Origin: Pedobacter sp. Hv1
GTDB taxonomy: Bacteria > Bacteroidota > Bacteroidia > Sphingobacteriales > Sphingobacteriaceae
Length of the DNA: 64,000 bases
Assembly: GCF_001412215.1 (NCBI RefSeq)
Contig: NZ_LLWP01000002.1
Location: forward strand, 1-64,000
Direction: 5' to 3'
Positions 18,481 to 26,761 of this stretch are shown here, one piece after another; position 1 is the first letter of the stretch, and every line of letters begins with the position of its first letter. The translations under genes were made by a program, and so were the position numbers. The notes beneath the pieces were generated by a model. That model worked only from the letters and a program-made list of their open reading frames with translations, was not told the DNA's origin and did no database searches.

Positions 18481-19281
18481 ATGCAAAGAACTTTTGTTGA
18501 CCAACTTCACAGAACGGTAACCATCAATTACCCACCTCAAAGAATTGTTTCGATCGTTCCATCGCAAACTGAGCTGTTATTTGATTTGGGCTTGGATGAA
18601 GAAGTAATCGGCATTACCAAATTTTGCATCCATCCCATAGAAAAATTTGCCACTAGAACAAAAGTTGGGGGTACCAAAAAACTAAGAATTGATCAAATTA
18701 GGGCCCTTCAGCCCGATTTGATTATTGGCAACAAAGAAGAAAACACGCAACATGAGGTAGAATTACTGATGGAAGAATTTCCGGTATGGATGAGCGACAT
18801 CAGTAATCTGGAAGAGGCCATGACTACCATAACACAAATTGGCGAAATTGTAAATCGAGAACCAGAAGCTGCTTATTTAAATCATTTAATCAATGCTGGT
18901 TTTACAGACCTGCAAACTTTAGCCTTAACAAAAGGTATTCATCAAAGCGTAGCGTATTTAATTTGGAAAGACCCTTACATGTTTGCCGGAAGGGATACTT
19001 TTATTGATGATATCTTACGTAAAATTGGCTTGCAAAATGTAATGACCCAAAGTAGGTATCCCGAAATTGCACTAGAAGAACTACAAACTGCAAACTGCAA
19101 ACTGGTTTTCCTCTCTTCAGAGCCCTACCCTTTTAAAGAAAAACACCTCAAAGAAATCAAATCTATGCTACCAGAAGCAAAAGTAATGTTGGTAGATGGA
19201 GAAATGTTTTCGTGGTATGGCAGCAGGTTGGTTAAAGCGGTAAACTATCTCTTTCATTTACAAGACGAGCTAAAACCTTAA
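18481..19281 (+). CDS. BtuF/TroA-like helical-backbone metal or cobalamin binding protein, no signal peptide
   Basis: 266 residues. The fold signature is clear: RIVSIVPSQTELLFDLGLDE, VGGTKKLRIDQIRALQPDLI and an end with FSWYGSRLVKAVNYLFHL, as in class III periplasmic binding proteins for cobalamin or metals. The N-terminus (MQRTFVDQLHRTVTINYPPQ) has no signal peptide or lipobox, so the product should be cytosolic unless translation starts elsewhere. No ABC permease or ATPase is nearby. A perfect triple heptamer CAAACTG lies inside the gene at 19084-19104. It follows cvfB by 6 bp. Cytosolic relatives are known in Bacteroidota without a defined substrate. Confidence 0.8.
   Translation: MQRTFVDQLHRTVTINYPPQRIVSIVPSQTELLFDLGLDEEVIGITKFCIHPIEKFATRTKVGGTKKLRIDQIRALQPDLIIGNKEENTQHEVELLMEEFPVWMSDISNLEEAMTTITQIGEIVNREPEAAYLNHLINAGFTDLQTLALTKGIHQSVAYLIWKDPYMFAGRDTFIDDILRKIGLQNVMTQSRYPEIALEELQTANCKLVFLSSEPYPFKEKHLKEIKSMLPEAKVMLVDGEMFSWYGSRLVKAVNYLFHLQDELKP
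19084..19104 (+). repeat. Perfect triple heptamer CAAACTG inside a coding region
   Basis: CAAACTG is repeated three times head to tail (19084-19090, 19091-19097, 19098-19104). It encodes part of LQTANCKL. A gain or loss of one unit would shift the reading frame. Read as AACTGCA it has the same AACnnnn heptamer form as the intergenic arrays near clpX and at 62.0 kb. Confidence 0.75.
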
Positions 19282-19359
19282 TAATTAGAATAATAAACAA
19301 AAGAGAATTCTGTTCTTATCAAAATGACGAATTTTTATTAAAAATAAATCATTTTACTT

Positions 19360-19389
19360 TTTGATAATTGATGCAAAACGCTATCTTTG
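19360..19389 (+). promoter_or_regulatory. tRNA-Leu promoter
   Basis: TTTG (19360-19363), 18 bases, then TATCTTTG (19382-19389), a good match to TTTG-N19/20-TAnnTTTG. The tRNA begins 22 bases later. Confidence 0.7.
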
Positions 19390-19411
19390 CAGTCCTTAAT
19401 AAATCCTAACT

Positions 19412-19493
19412 GCGGAAGTGGCGTAATTGGTAGCCGCACCAGACTTAGGATCTGGCGCTTCACGGCGTGGGGGTTCGAGTCCCTTCTTCCGCA
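19412..19493 (+). tRNA. tRNA-Leu (anticodon TAG)
   Basis: Acceptor GCGGAAG pairs with CTTCCGC and is followed by discriminator A. The anticodon arm CCAGA-CTTAGGA-TCTGG gives anticodon TAG. The T arm contains GGTTCGAGTCCC. An extra arm longer than usual (GCGCTTCACGGCGT) is the class II feature expected for leucine. CCA is not encoded. Confidence 0.95.
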
Positions 19494-19507
19494 CAAAAAG
19501 ATAAAGG

Positions 19508-19540
19508 CCGTTCCAATGCAAATTGGAACGGTTTTATTTT
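19508..19540 (+). terminator. Terminator after tRNA-Leu
   Basis: CCGTTCCAAT (19508-19517) and ATTGGAACGG (19522-19531) form a perfect 10-bp stem with a GCAA tetraloop, followed by TTTTATTTT. Confidence 0.9.
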
Positions 19541-19637
19541 AAAAGGATTTATTTAGAAAAGAATATAAATCCAGATGTGTATGAAGAGCGGTTAACTGTC
19601 TCGAAATCCATATCTCCATACTCAGATCTAGAATAGA

Positions 19638-20984
19638 ATGAACATCACACAGGAAAAAATTGACGATTTAAACGCCGTAGTTAAAGTGACTATCGCCCCT
19701 GAAGATTACAGTCCAAGAGTTGATAAAGCCCTAAAAGAGCAAGCTAAAAAAGCAAATCTACCTGGTTTTCGTAAAGGAATGGTTCCAGTTGCCCACATGA
19801 AAAGAATGTATGGCAAAAGCATTTTGGTTGAAGAAATCAACAACATGTTGAGCGAAGCCTTATCTAAACACTTAGCAGACAACAAAGTTGAAGTTTTAGG
19901 TCAGCCTTTACCAGTAATGGACGACACCAAAGAGTTTAAATGGGACAATACTGACGAGTTTGAGTTTACATATGAGTTAGGTTTAGCACCAAAGGTTGAT
20001 GTTGAAGTTACTTCTAAAGACAAATTTGTTCAATACAATGTTAAAGCAGACGATGAGACTTTAGCAGCTCGTATCAAAAATATCCGTAAAAGCTATGGCA
20101 AAATGACAAACCCTGAAGTTTCGGCAGAAGGAGATGTACTTTATGCTGAATTGGCACAACTTTCTCCTGATGGTTCAGTTTTTGAAGGAGGAATAAATAG
20201 CACAGGTTCTATCCGTTTAGATTTGGTAACTGATAAAAAAGTTTTAAAATCTTTAGTAGGTGTAAAGAAAGACGATGTGTTGGAATTAGACATCCAAAAA
20301 GCTTTTGACAATAATGAAGCAGTAATTGCTAAATTGTTAAACATTGGCGAAGAAGATGCTAAAGAATTGAAATCAAAATTCCAGGTAACGGTTAAAAATG
20401 TAAACCGTTTAGAAGAATCAGATTTAAATCAAGAGTTCTTTGATAAAATATTTGGTGCAGATGTAGTAAGTGATGAAGCTGGCTTTAAAGCTAAAATTAC
20501 TGAAGAAGTAGAGAGCATGTTTAAGCAGGATGCAGATCGTAAATTACAAAACGATATTTATACCAAGCTTACTGAGCAAACTAAAATGCAATTACCTGAC
20601 GAATTTTTACGTAGATGGTTAAAAGCCACCAACGAGAAATTAACCGATGAAGAATTGGAACAAGGTTATGCTGATTTCGCAAAGAACCTGAAATGGACTT
20701 TGATCGAAAACAAGATCATTACTGATAACGAAATTAAAATCGATTATAAAGATGTTTTCGAAACTGCAAAACAACGTTTAGATGCGCAGTTTAGAATGTA
20801 CAGCCCACAACCAATGCCTGAAGATCAATTGGCACAGTATACTGCCAACTTCTTGCAAGAAAAAGAAAATGCCAACCGTATTTTCGATGAGGTGAAGGCC
20901 TTAAAGGTATTCGAACACATCCAATCTGTTGCAACTTTAGACCAAAAAGACATAGACTATAACAAGTTTATTGAGTTGAAGTAA
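19638..20984 (+). CDS. tig: Trigger factor, ribosome-associated chaperone
   Basis: 448 residues, the usual size. The N-terminal ribosome-binding domain contains the signature GFRKGMVP (about residues 42-49). The central PPIase-like region covers about 150-240 and the rest is the helical substrate-binding arm (EEVESMFKQDADRKLQNDIY, LPDEFLRRWLKATNEK). The central domain is degenerate as in other Bacteroidota, so prolyl-isomerase activity is doubtful. It heads the tig - four-helix protein - clpP - clpX series, a conserved proteostasis cluster. A GCG-type heptamer array starts right at its stop codon. Confidence 0.95.
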   Translation: MNITQEKIDDLNAVVKVTIAPEDYSPRVDKALKEQAKKANLPGFRKGMVPVAHMKRMYGKSILVEEINNMLSEALSKHLADNKVEVLGQPLPVMDDTKEFKWDNTDEFEFTYELGLAPKVDVEVTSKDKFVQYNVKADDETLAARIKNIRKSYGKMTNPEVSAEGDVLYAELAQLSPDGSVFEGGINSTGSIRLDLVTDKKVLKSLVGVKKDDVLELDIQKAFDNNEAVIAKLLNIGEEDAKELKSKFQVTVKNVNRLEESDLNQEFFDKIFGADVVSDEAGFKAKITEEVESMFKQDADRKLQNDIYTKLTEQTKMQLPDEFLRRWLKATNEKLTDEELEQGYADFAKNLKWTLIENKIITDNEIKIDYKDVFETAKQRLDAQFRMYSPQPMPEDQLAQYTANFLQEKENANRIFDEVKALKVFEHIQSVATLDQKDIDYNKFIELK

Positions 20985-21012
20985 GCGATAAGCGTAAGGC
21001 GTTGAGCGTTTT
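20985..21012 (+). repeat. GCGnnnn heptamer array, four units
   Basis: GCGATAA, GCGTAAG, GCGTTGA, GCGTTTT follow each other with GCG at 20985, 20992, 20999 and 21006, directly after the tig stop codon. The mirror-oriented array at 21432-21459 lies on the other side of the next gene. Confidence 0.75.
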
Positions 21013-21037
21013 ATTGTTCGATTGTTTATATTTAACA

Positions 21038-21400
21038 ATGGCACAATTTAAATTCCAATCGCTCGAGGTTTGGCAGTTGTCGATAGAACTTACCGATCAA
21101 TTGCTTGATATAGCTGACCAATTGTCAGCAGATAAAAGATATAGATTTGCAGAGCAGCTCAATGGGGCTGCTCTTAGCATATCCAATAATATAGCAGAAG
21201 GCTCTGGCTCGGTTTCTAATAAGGAATTTGCTCATTATCTGAACATTGCACATCGTTCTACATTTGAGAACGCAAATATTTTAGTAGTATTAGAAAGAAG
21301 AAAATTAATTTCAGACATTCAGTTAACTTATTATCTAGAAGAATTAGATAAATTGGCACGGAAATTAACCAATCTCAGAAAATATTTATTAAAATTATAA
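21038..21400 (+). CDS. Four-helix-bundle protein (23S rRNA intervening-sequence / S23 family)
   Basis: 120 residues from ATG 21038; an upstream ATG at 21002 overlaps the heptamer array and adds a poor N-terminus. The start FKFQSLEVWQLSIELTDQLL, the QLNGAALSISNNIAEGSGS turn and the EFAHYLNIAHRSTFENANIL helix are typical of TIGR02436-type proteins. Members occur in rRNA intervening sequences and as stand-alone genes; the function is unknown. It splits the otherwise standard tig-clpP-clpX order and is bracketed by inverted GCG/CGC heptamer arrays, suggesting it came in as a unit. Confidence 0.85.
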   Translation: MAQFKFQSLEVWQLSIELTDQLLDIADQLSADKRYRFAEQLNGAALSISNNIAEGSGSVSNKEFAHYLNIAHRSTFENANILVVLERRKLISDIQLTYYLEELDKLARKLTNLRKYLLKL

Positions 21401-21431
21401 ATCCAGTTTGGAAGTCGAGTTATCCACAAAC

Positions 21432-21459
21432 CGCTTTACGCCAAACGCTAAACGCAAAT
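21432..21459 (-). repeat. CGCnnnn heptamer array, four units, inverted to the 20985 array
   Basis: CGCTTTA, CGCCAAA, CGCTAAA, CGCAAAT with CGC at 21432, 21439, 21446 and 21453. On the minus strand this reads nnnnGCG, the same form as the array at 20985-21012. It ends 3 bases before the clpP start codon. Confidence 0.75.
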
Positions 21460-21462
21460 AGC

Positions 21463-22149
21463 ATGAAAATAGATAAAGAAGAATTTAGAAAATACGCAGT
21501 TAAACACCATAGAATTAATGGCTTAAACGTTGATAGATTTATATCTGCAACAAATAATTCGCCTAAATCAATGACACCTTACATCATTGAAGAGCGTCAA
21601 TTAAATGTGGCGCAAATGGATGTATTCTCTCGTTTAATGATGGATCGTATCATCTTTTTAGGAGATGCAATCTATGATCAAAATGCGAACATTATTCAAG
21701 CTCAGTTGTTGTTCTTACAATCAACCGATGCCAATCGTGATATCCAGATCTATATCAACTCTCCAGGAGGTTCGGTTTATGCAGGTTTAGGTATTTATGA
21801 TACCATGCAATACATCACACCAGATGTAGCTACCATCTGTACCGGTATGGCCGCTTCAATGGGTGCAGTTTTATTGGTTGCTGGAGCAAAAGGTAAACGT
21901 GCTGCTTTAACTCACTCAAGAGTAATGATCCACCAACCATCTGGCGGTGCACAAGGTGTGGCTTCAGATATGGAGATCAACTTAAGAGAAATGTTAAAAT
22001 TGAAAAAAGAATTATACGATATCATTTCTACACACTCAGGACAAAGTTACGAATGGGTGGAGAAAGCCTCAGATCGTGATTACTGGATGAAAGCTGACGA
22101 AGCTAAAGATTTTGGTATGATTGATGAGGTATTAGGGGCAAACAAGTAA
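21463..22149 (+). CDS. clpP: ClpP, proteolytic subunit of ClpXP
   Basis: 228 residues. The catalytic Ser lies in CTGMAASMGAVLLVAG and the catalytic His in MIHQPSGGAQG; the Asp lies in the DYWMKADEAKDFGMIDEV region. A 30-40 residue N-terminal extension before RIIFLGDAI is normal for Bacteroidota. ClpP forms the tetradecameric peptidase and ClpX, encoded next, is its unfoldase. Upstream sequence is occupied by the CGC heptamers, so the gene probably relies on transcription from tig or from inside the four-helix gene. Confidence 0.96.
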   Translation: MKIDKEEFRKYAVKHHRINGLNVDRFISATNNSPKSMTPYIIEERQLNVAQMDVFSRLMMDRIIFLGDAIYDQNANIIQAQLLFLQSTDANRDIQIYINSPGGSVYAGLGIYDTMQYITPDVATICTGMAASMGAVLLVAGAKGKRAALTHSRVMIHQPSGGAQGVASDMEINLREMLKLKKELYDIISTHSGQSYEWVEKASDRDYWMKADEAKDFGMIDEVLGANK

Positions 22150-22150
22150 G

Positions 22151-22178
22151 AATGGTTGTGGGTTATAAGTTATAAGTT
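22151..22178 (-). repeat. GTT/AAC heptamer array, four units, after clpP
   Basis: GTT recurs at 22155, 22162, 22169 and 22176, exactly seven bases apart. On the minus strand the units read AACTTAT, AACTTAT, AACCCAC, AACCATT. The inverted partner array lies at 22218-22245. Confidence 0.75.
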
Positions 22179-22217
22179 AAATGTCTAAGCTCACACCTAT
22201 TAGACAAACAGACTGAT

Positions 22218-22245
22218 AACCTTCAACCCATAACTTTTAACATAA
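22218..22245 (+). repeat. AACnnnn heptamer array, four units, before clpX
   Basis: AACCTTC, AACCCAT, AACTTTT, AACATAA with AAC at 22218, 22225, 22232 and 22239. Inverted relative to 22151-22178 with 39 bases between. The clpX ATG follows 4 bases later. Confidence 0.75.
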
Positions 22246-22249
22246 AAAA

Positions 22250-23488
22250 ATGGCTAAACAAAATAAAGATTCGCGTTGCTCTTTTTGTAACTCTCCAAAG
22301 CAGGAAACTTTAATGCTGATAGAGGGAATGGACGCATACATTTGCGACAAATGTGTAACGCAGGCTAATGTTTTGCTCGCTCAAGAATTGGGCAACAAAA
22401 AAAGTAAGGCATTTGACGATTCGTTTAGATTGTTAAAACCTGCCGAAATTAAAGCACACATAGACCAATATGTAATCGGTCAGGATGATGCAAAAAAAGT
22501 ACTTTCTGTTGCTGTATATAACCACTACAAACGTTTAAGCCAAAAAATTGACAAAGATGAAGTAGAGATTGAAAAATCAAACATCATGTTGGTTGGCGAA
22601 ACAGGGACCGGTAAAACACTTTTGGCCAAAACCATTGCCAAAATCTTACACGTACCTTTTTGTATTGTAGATGCTACCGTTTTAACTGAGGCTGGTTATG
22701 TAGGCGAAGATGTAGAAAGTATTTTAACCCGCTTGTTGCAAGCTGCAGATTACGATGTGGCTGCTGCAGAACGAGGCATTGTATATATTGATGAGGTAGA
22801 TAAAGTTGCCCGCAAGAGCGATAACCCTTCTATTACCAGAGATGTTTCTGGCGAAGGGGTACAACAAGCACTCTTGAAAATTCTGGAAGGAACAATTGTA
22901 AATGTTCCACCACAAGGCGGAAGAAAACACCCTGACCAAAAAATGATCCCGGTAAATACCAACAACATTTTATTTATCTGTGGTGGTGCATTTGATGGGA
23001 TAGAACGCAAAATAGCCAACCGTTTACGTACACAAGCGGTGGGTTACAAGGTTAAAAAAGACGAAGCAGATTTAGATTTAAAAAATCTGTACAAATACAT
23101 TACACCTCAGGATTTAAAAGCTTTTGGATTGATACCTGAACTCATTGGTCGTGTACCAGTGCTTACACACCTTAATCCTTTAGATATACAGGCCTTAAGA
23201 AATATCTTAACAGAGCCTAAAAACTCATTAATGAGACAATACATTAAGTTGTTTGAATATGAGAATGTAAACCTTGTATTTGATGATGAAGTATTAGATT
23301 TTATCGTAAACAAGGCAATGGAATATAAATTGGGTGCAAGGGGACTAAGATCTATTTGCGAAGCAATTATGCTCGATGCCATGTATGACACCCCATCGAA
23401 TGAGGAAATAAAAGACTTGCATATTACGTTAGAATATGCAATTGAAAAATTTGAAAAAGCAGATTTTAAGAAATTAAAAGCGGCCTAA
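22250..23488 (+). CDS. clpX: ClpX, ATP-dependent unfoldase of ClpXP
   Basis: 412 residues. An N-terminal zinc-binding domain has CSFCNSPK and CDKC. The AAA+ core has Walker A GETGTGKT, the pore loop GYVGEDVES, Walker [11 protein letters not shown], the RKHPDQ loop and sensor region [16 protein letters not shown]. All needed residues are present. It is separated from clpP by the two inverted heptamer arrays and closed by a strong terminator at 23494. Confidence 0.97.
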   Translation: MAKQNKDSRCSFCNSPKQETLMLIEGMDAYICDKCVTQANVLLAQELGNKKSKAFDDSFRLLKPAEIKAHIDQYVIGQDDAKKVLSVAVYNHYKRLSQKIDKDEVEIEKSNIMLVGETGTGKTLLAKTIAKILHVPFCIVDATVLTEAGYVGEDVESILTRLLQAADYDVAAAERGIVYIDEVDKVARKSDNPSITRDVSGEGVQQALLKILEGTIVNVPPQGGRKHPDQKMIPVNTNNILFICGGAFDGIERKIANRLRTQAVGYKVKKDEADLDLKNLYKYITPQDLKAFGLIPELIGRVPVLTHLNPLDIQALRNILTEPKNSLMRQYIKLFEYENVNLVFDDEVLDFIVNKAMEYKLGARGLRSICEAIMLDAMYDTPSNEEIKDLHITLEYAIEKFEKADFKKLKAA

Positions 23489-23493
23489 AAATG

Positions 23494-23525
23494 AAATCCT
23501 CTAGTTAAACTAGGGGATTTTTTTT
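23494..23525 (+). terminator. Terminator after clpX
   Basis: AAATCCTCTAGT (23494-23505) and ACTAGGGGATTT (23509-23520) form a 12-bp stem with one wobble pair and a three-base loop, followed by five more T. Confidence 0.93.
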
Positions 23526-23633
23526 AACTTACAAATACGCGTCTTGCTGAATTTGTTTTAGCAACTGATTAAAAAGACCATGAAACAAGTTCACGGTGAC
23601 GTTTGAATAAGAATTTATAAAAAGGAGTACAAT

Positions 23634-24497
23634 ATGAACGAAGAAAAAGACGTAAAAAAAGATGAAAATGTGGTGGCAAAAGCCAAAAAAGTAAAAGAGA
23701 TTGAAACTCCAGTAAAATCAGGATTAAAATCAAAAGATGACATTGTAAAAAACTGGCTGCCTCGTTACACCGGCAGAGCTTTAGAAGACTTTGGCAGTTA
23801 CATCTTATTGACCAATTTCAGTAAATATTTAACCATGTTTTCTGAGTGGAACGACAATGCGCCAATTTTAGGTTTAGACAAGCCTATGCAGAGTTGTTCG
23901 GCAAATGGCATTACCATTATCAACTTTGGTATGGGAAGCCCCTTAGCGGCAACCATGATGGATCTTTTAACCGCAATCAACCCTAAAGCAGTGTTGTTTT
24001 TAGGCAAGTGTGGTGGATTGAAGAAGAAAAACCAATTGGGCGATTTGATCCTTCCTATTGCTGCCATTAGAGGCGAAGGAACATCAAATGATTATTTACC
24101 GGCAGAAGTACCTGCCCTACCCGCATTTGCTTTGCAGAAGGCAATTTCTACAACTATAAGAGATCACTCTAGAGATTATTGGACAGGAACTTGTTATACC
24201 ACCAACCGCAGGGTTTGGGAACACGATAAAGATTTTAAAAAGTACCTTAAAAGTTTACGTGCCATGGCTGTAGATATGGAAACGGCGACAATCTTTACTA
24301 CTGGCTTTGCCAACAAAATTCCAACTGGTGCTTTGTTATTGGTTTCAGACCAACCCATGATACCAGAAGGTGTAAAAACTGCAGAAAGCGACAGTTCAGT
24401 AACGAGCAATTATGTGGAAAGTCACCTTAAAATTGGAATCGATTCCTTAAAACAATTGATCAATGGTGGTTTAACAGTTAAACACTTGAAGTTTTAA
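23634..24497 (+). CDS. amn: AMP nucleosidase
   Basis: 287 residues, the short Bacteroidota form. It hydrolyses AMP to adenine and ribose 5-phosphate in purine salvage. A Lys-rich N-terminus (1-45) leads to a phosphorylase-fold core with FGMGSPLAATMMDLL, VLFLGKCGGLKKKNQLGDLI, RGEGTSNDYLP and the nucleoside-binding AVDMETATIFTTGF. Unusually for this genome the start has a real Shine-Dalgarno site, AAGGAG at 23622-23627, six bases before the ATG. It is a single-gene unit between two terminators. Confidence 0.92.
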   Translation: MNEEKDVKKDENVVAKAKKVKEIETPVKSGLKSKDDIVKNWLPRYTGRALEDFGSYILLTNFSKYLTMFSEWNDNAPILGLDKPMQSCSANGITIINFGMGSPLAATMMDLLTAINPKAVLFLGKCGGLKKKNQLGDLILPIAAIRGEGTSNDYLPAEVPALPAFALQKAISTTIRDHSRDYWTGTCYTTNRRVWEHDKDFKKYLKSLRAMAVDMETATIFTTGFANKIPTGALLLVSDQPMIPEGVKTAESDSSVTSNYVESHLKIGIDSLKQLINGGLTVKHLKF

Positions 24498-24525
24498 TTG
24501 CTAACCAAACCAGCAATTCATATAT

Positions 24526-24565
24526 AAATAGAAAAGAGAAACTTAGTGGTTTCTCTTTTCTATTT
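24526..24565. terminator. Bidirectional terminator between amn and sixA
   Basis: A perfect 17-bp stem, 24526-24542 with 24549-24565, closes on the hexaloop TTAGTG. The stem is A-rich on one side and T-rich on the other, so it can serve both converging genes. It overlaps the first base pairs of the sixA stop codon. Confidence 0.88.
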
Positions 24566-25064
24566 AATCTTCCTCATTTTTAGGATAATCGAACAACATC
24601 ACTTTACCTGTATCACTACTGATCTCCTTCCAACTTTCAAATGGAAACTCAATAATTATAATACTACAAGTTGGCATGTTATAAATATGGCCATTGCTCA
24701 GGTAATTGGCTAAGTCTGTTAAGCCGGGGTTATGGCCAAACATGGCAATCTGCTCAAATTGATCGGGTAAATGATTAACTACCCCTAATAACGTTTTTAC
24801 ATTCGCTTCGTAAATTGCTTTTTCTTCTACAATATCTTCATTCGCAATATGCCAGGTTTTGGCAAAATAACGTGCTGTAGTGAGCGCTCTAACCGCAGGA
24901 CTACTTACGATCAATTGCGGTACAATTCGTTGCTTAACCATTCTTTCTGCCATTTCTGGGGCATTGGTATTCCCTCTCCTATTTAACGGTCTGTTAAAGT
25001 CTGTTAAGCTTGCACTGCCCCAGTCTGATTTAGCATGTCTAATTAACAATAATTGCTTAGCCAT
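24564..25064 (-). CDS. sixA: SixA-type histidine phosphatase
   Basis: 166 residues of the RHG phosphatase superfamily. The catalytic motif is LLIRHAKSDW near the N-terminus, with the second histidine in MFGHNPGLTDL and the supporting arginine in SSPAVRALTTARYF. SixA in Escherichia coli removes phosphate from phosphohistidine in PTS/phosphorelay proteins; short bacterial relatives may act on other small phosphorylated targets. Its start overlaps the end of the glycosyltransferase gene by 8 bases, so they share a transcript. Confidence 0.85.
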   Translation of the reverse strand: MAKQLLLIRHAKSDWGSASLTDFNRPLNRRGNTNAPEMAERMVKQRIVPQLIVSSPAVRALTTARYFAKTWHIANEDIVEEKAIYEANVKTLLGVVNHLPDQFEQIAMFGHNPGLTDLANYLSNGHIYNMPTCSIIIIEFPFESWKEISSDTGKVMLFDYPKNEED

Positions 25065-26091
25065 TGGTTAACCTTTCTTTTATTTTATTTACGATGGTTT
25101 GAGGTTCAATGAGTTCTATACATGCATCAACACCGCAAAGGCATGGTTTGTTTCCGTAAATTGAATTTGGCCTATTGGGATGGTCTATTTGAATACAATC
25201 TAACTCAGACTGTCCGTAACCCAAAAAACCCGCATAAGGATGTGTTGGACCCCAAATAGACACCACTGGAACACCCATTAATGAGGCCATGTGCATACCA
25301 GAAGAATCCATGCTCAGCATCAGGTCGAGATTCGAAATCGTATCTAATTCTTCTCGCAATTTAACTTTAGCAATGAGGCTGCTAACGCTTTTATATTGAT
25401 CTTGCCAACGTTCGGCAATTTCCTTTTCTTCATTACCACCACCAAAAACAAACAATTGATAACCCATGGTATCCAAAATTGCAATTACTTCTTCCATTTT
25501 TGCTAAAGGATAAACCTTAAATAGATGCTGCGCAAAAGGCGAAATTCCAATTTTTTTGGTGGATGGTGCTTTAAACAATTCTTTAATTGAGGTTGGGAGT
25601 GCTTTCGGAGCATGCACCAACTCATGACTTAAACTCAATGGAAAAGCTAAGGCTCTAAACACATCAGCGTAACGCTCAACTGTTTGTTTTAATGGTTTAA
25701 AAATCTTGTTCTTGCTTCTGGTGAGTGCCCATTTTTCGGTTCTACCTTTGTCAATTCTTTCAATTTCAATACCAGTTAAACGGAAAAATGTACACAACGT
25801 TCGGCTTCGCAGGTTATCGTGTAAATCTGCTATGGCTACTGGTTGATAGGTTTTAAGCTCCTTGTATAATTTATACAGCCCATTAACCCCCTTGTGTAGG
25901 CTTTTTGGATGGATGGCATGAAAAGTCAGGTTTTTAATCCCATCAAAAAATGGTTTAAAAGCTTCTCTGGTTACCATTACCATTTCTGCTGCCGGATTTT
26001 GGGCAGAAAATTCACGCAATACCGATGCCACCATAGCAACATCGCCCATGGCAGAAAAACGTAGAACGATGATTTTACCCTCTAGAGGCAT
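25057..26091 (-). CDS. Glycosyltransferase family 9 (heptosyltransferase-like)
   Basis: 344 residues. Typical GT9 features are the N-terminal IIVLRFSAMGDVAMVASVLR, the mid-protein IGISPFAQHLFKVYPLAKME, and the donor-site LDLMLSMDSSGMHMASLMGV followed by VSIWGPTHPYAGFLGYG. These enzymes add ADP-heptose or related sugars to lipopolysaccharide core on the cytoplasmic face of the inner membrane. The C-terminus has CLCGVDACIEL, a Cys-rich tail often seen in this group. The start codon abuts the stop of the DUF4254 gene, which usually partners GT9 genes in Bacteroidota. Confidence 0.9.
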   Translation of the reverse strand: MPLEGKIIVLRFSAMGDVAMVASVLREFSAQNPAAEMVMVTREAFKPFFDGIKNLTFHAIHPKSLHKGVNGLYKLYKELKTYQPVAIADLHDNLRSRTLCTFFRLTGIEIERIDKGRTEKWALTRSKNKIFKPLKQTVERYADVFRALAFPLSLSHELVHAPKALPTSIKELFKAPSTKKIGISPFAQHLFKVYPLAKMEEVIAILDTMGYQLFVFGGGNEEKEIAERWQDQYKSVSSLIAKVKLREELDTISNLDLMLSMDSSGMHMASLMGVPVVSIWGPTHPYAGFLGYGQSELDCIQIDHPNRPNSIYGNKPCLCGVDACIELIEPQTIVNKIKERLTNG

Positions 26092-26697
26092 TTATTTAAC
26101 TTTATTATATAACACTGGATTTAAACTCGGGTCGTTATACATTTTCATCTGCTTGTACACTTTCATGTACTTCTTTCCTGCTTCAATATCTGCTAAAAGC
26201 TCGTCGATACTTGTGGATAGATCTGTTCTTTGTGCCAATAGAATAGTTAATTTCTGTTGGCATTGCTGGCGGTGTTCTGCAGTTGCACTTGGTCGATCTA
26301 CTTCCTCTTGCATGTGATAAATTTTCAGGGCCAAGATAGACAGTCGGTCAATTGCCCATGCAGGGCTTTCTGTATTCACTTTTGCAGTGGCATTGGCTAC
26401 TACATCTTTATAAAGGTCAAGAAAATAACCATCAATAAACTCTACCATATCGGTACGCACCTGGTTTTGGGCATCGATACGTCTTTTCCATGATAACCCT
26501 TCTACTGGGTCAATTGAAGGGTTTCTAACCACATCTTCCATGTGCCATTGTGCAGTATCAATCCAATTTTTCAGGTAAAGCAAATGCGCCAAACTACCCT
26601 TGTCATGAGGGTTCGTTGCCACTTGATCTATATTGTCAAATTGATGGTAATCGGTTATGGCCTGATTAAAAATTTGATTGGCTATTTCACTTATCAT
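26092..26697 (-). CDS. DUF4254 protein
   Basis: 201 residues, all helical. Motifs fit the DUF4254 family: LWHMEDVVRNPSI-like segment (QWHMEDVVRNPSIDP) near residue 55, KRRIDAQNQVRTDMVEFID, and LSILALKIYHMQEE. The family has no proven function but is regularly linked to GT9 glycosyltransferases in Bacteroidota, as here with no gap between the genes. A role in surface polysaccharide or LPS assembly is therefore inference. It is the first gene of the DUF4254 - GT9 - sixA unit. Confidence 0.85.
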   Translation of the reverse strand: MISEIANQIFNQAITDYHQFDNIDQVATNPHDKGSLAHLLYLKNWIDTAQWHMEDVVRNPSIDPVEGLSWKRRIDAQNQVRTDMVEFIDGYFLDLYKDVVANATAKVNTESPAWAIDRLSILALKIYHMQEEVDRPSATAEHRQQCQQKLTILLAQRTDLSTSIDELLADIEAGKKYMKVYKQMKMYNDPSLNPVLYNKVK

Positions 26698-26761
26698 ACT
26701 GCAAAGTTATTAAATGATTATACACATTGAAACGATTTTTAAAAGATAAAATCAACTCCAT

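Noticed and set aside
21420..21428. Perfect DnaA box TTATCCACA
   Set aside because: It is a single copy between two genes, with no AT-rich unwinding region or dnaA/dnaN nearby, so it does not support an origin.
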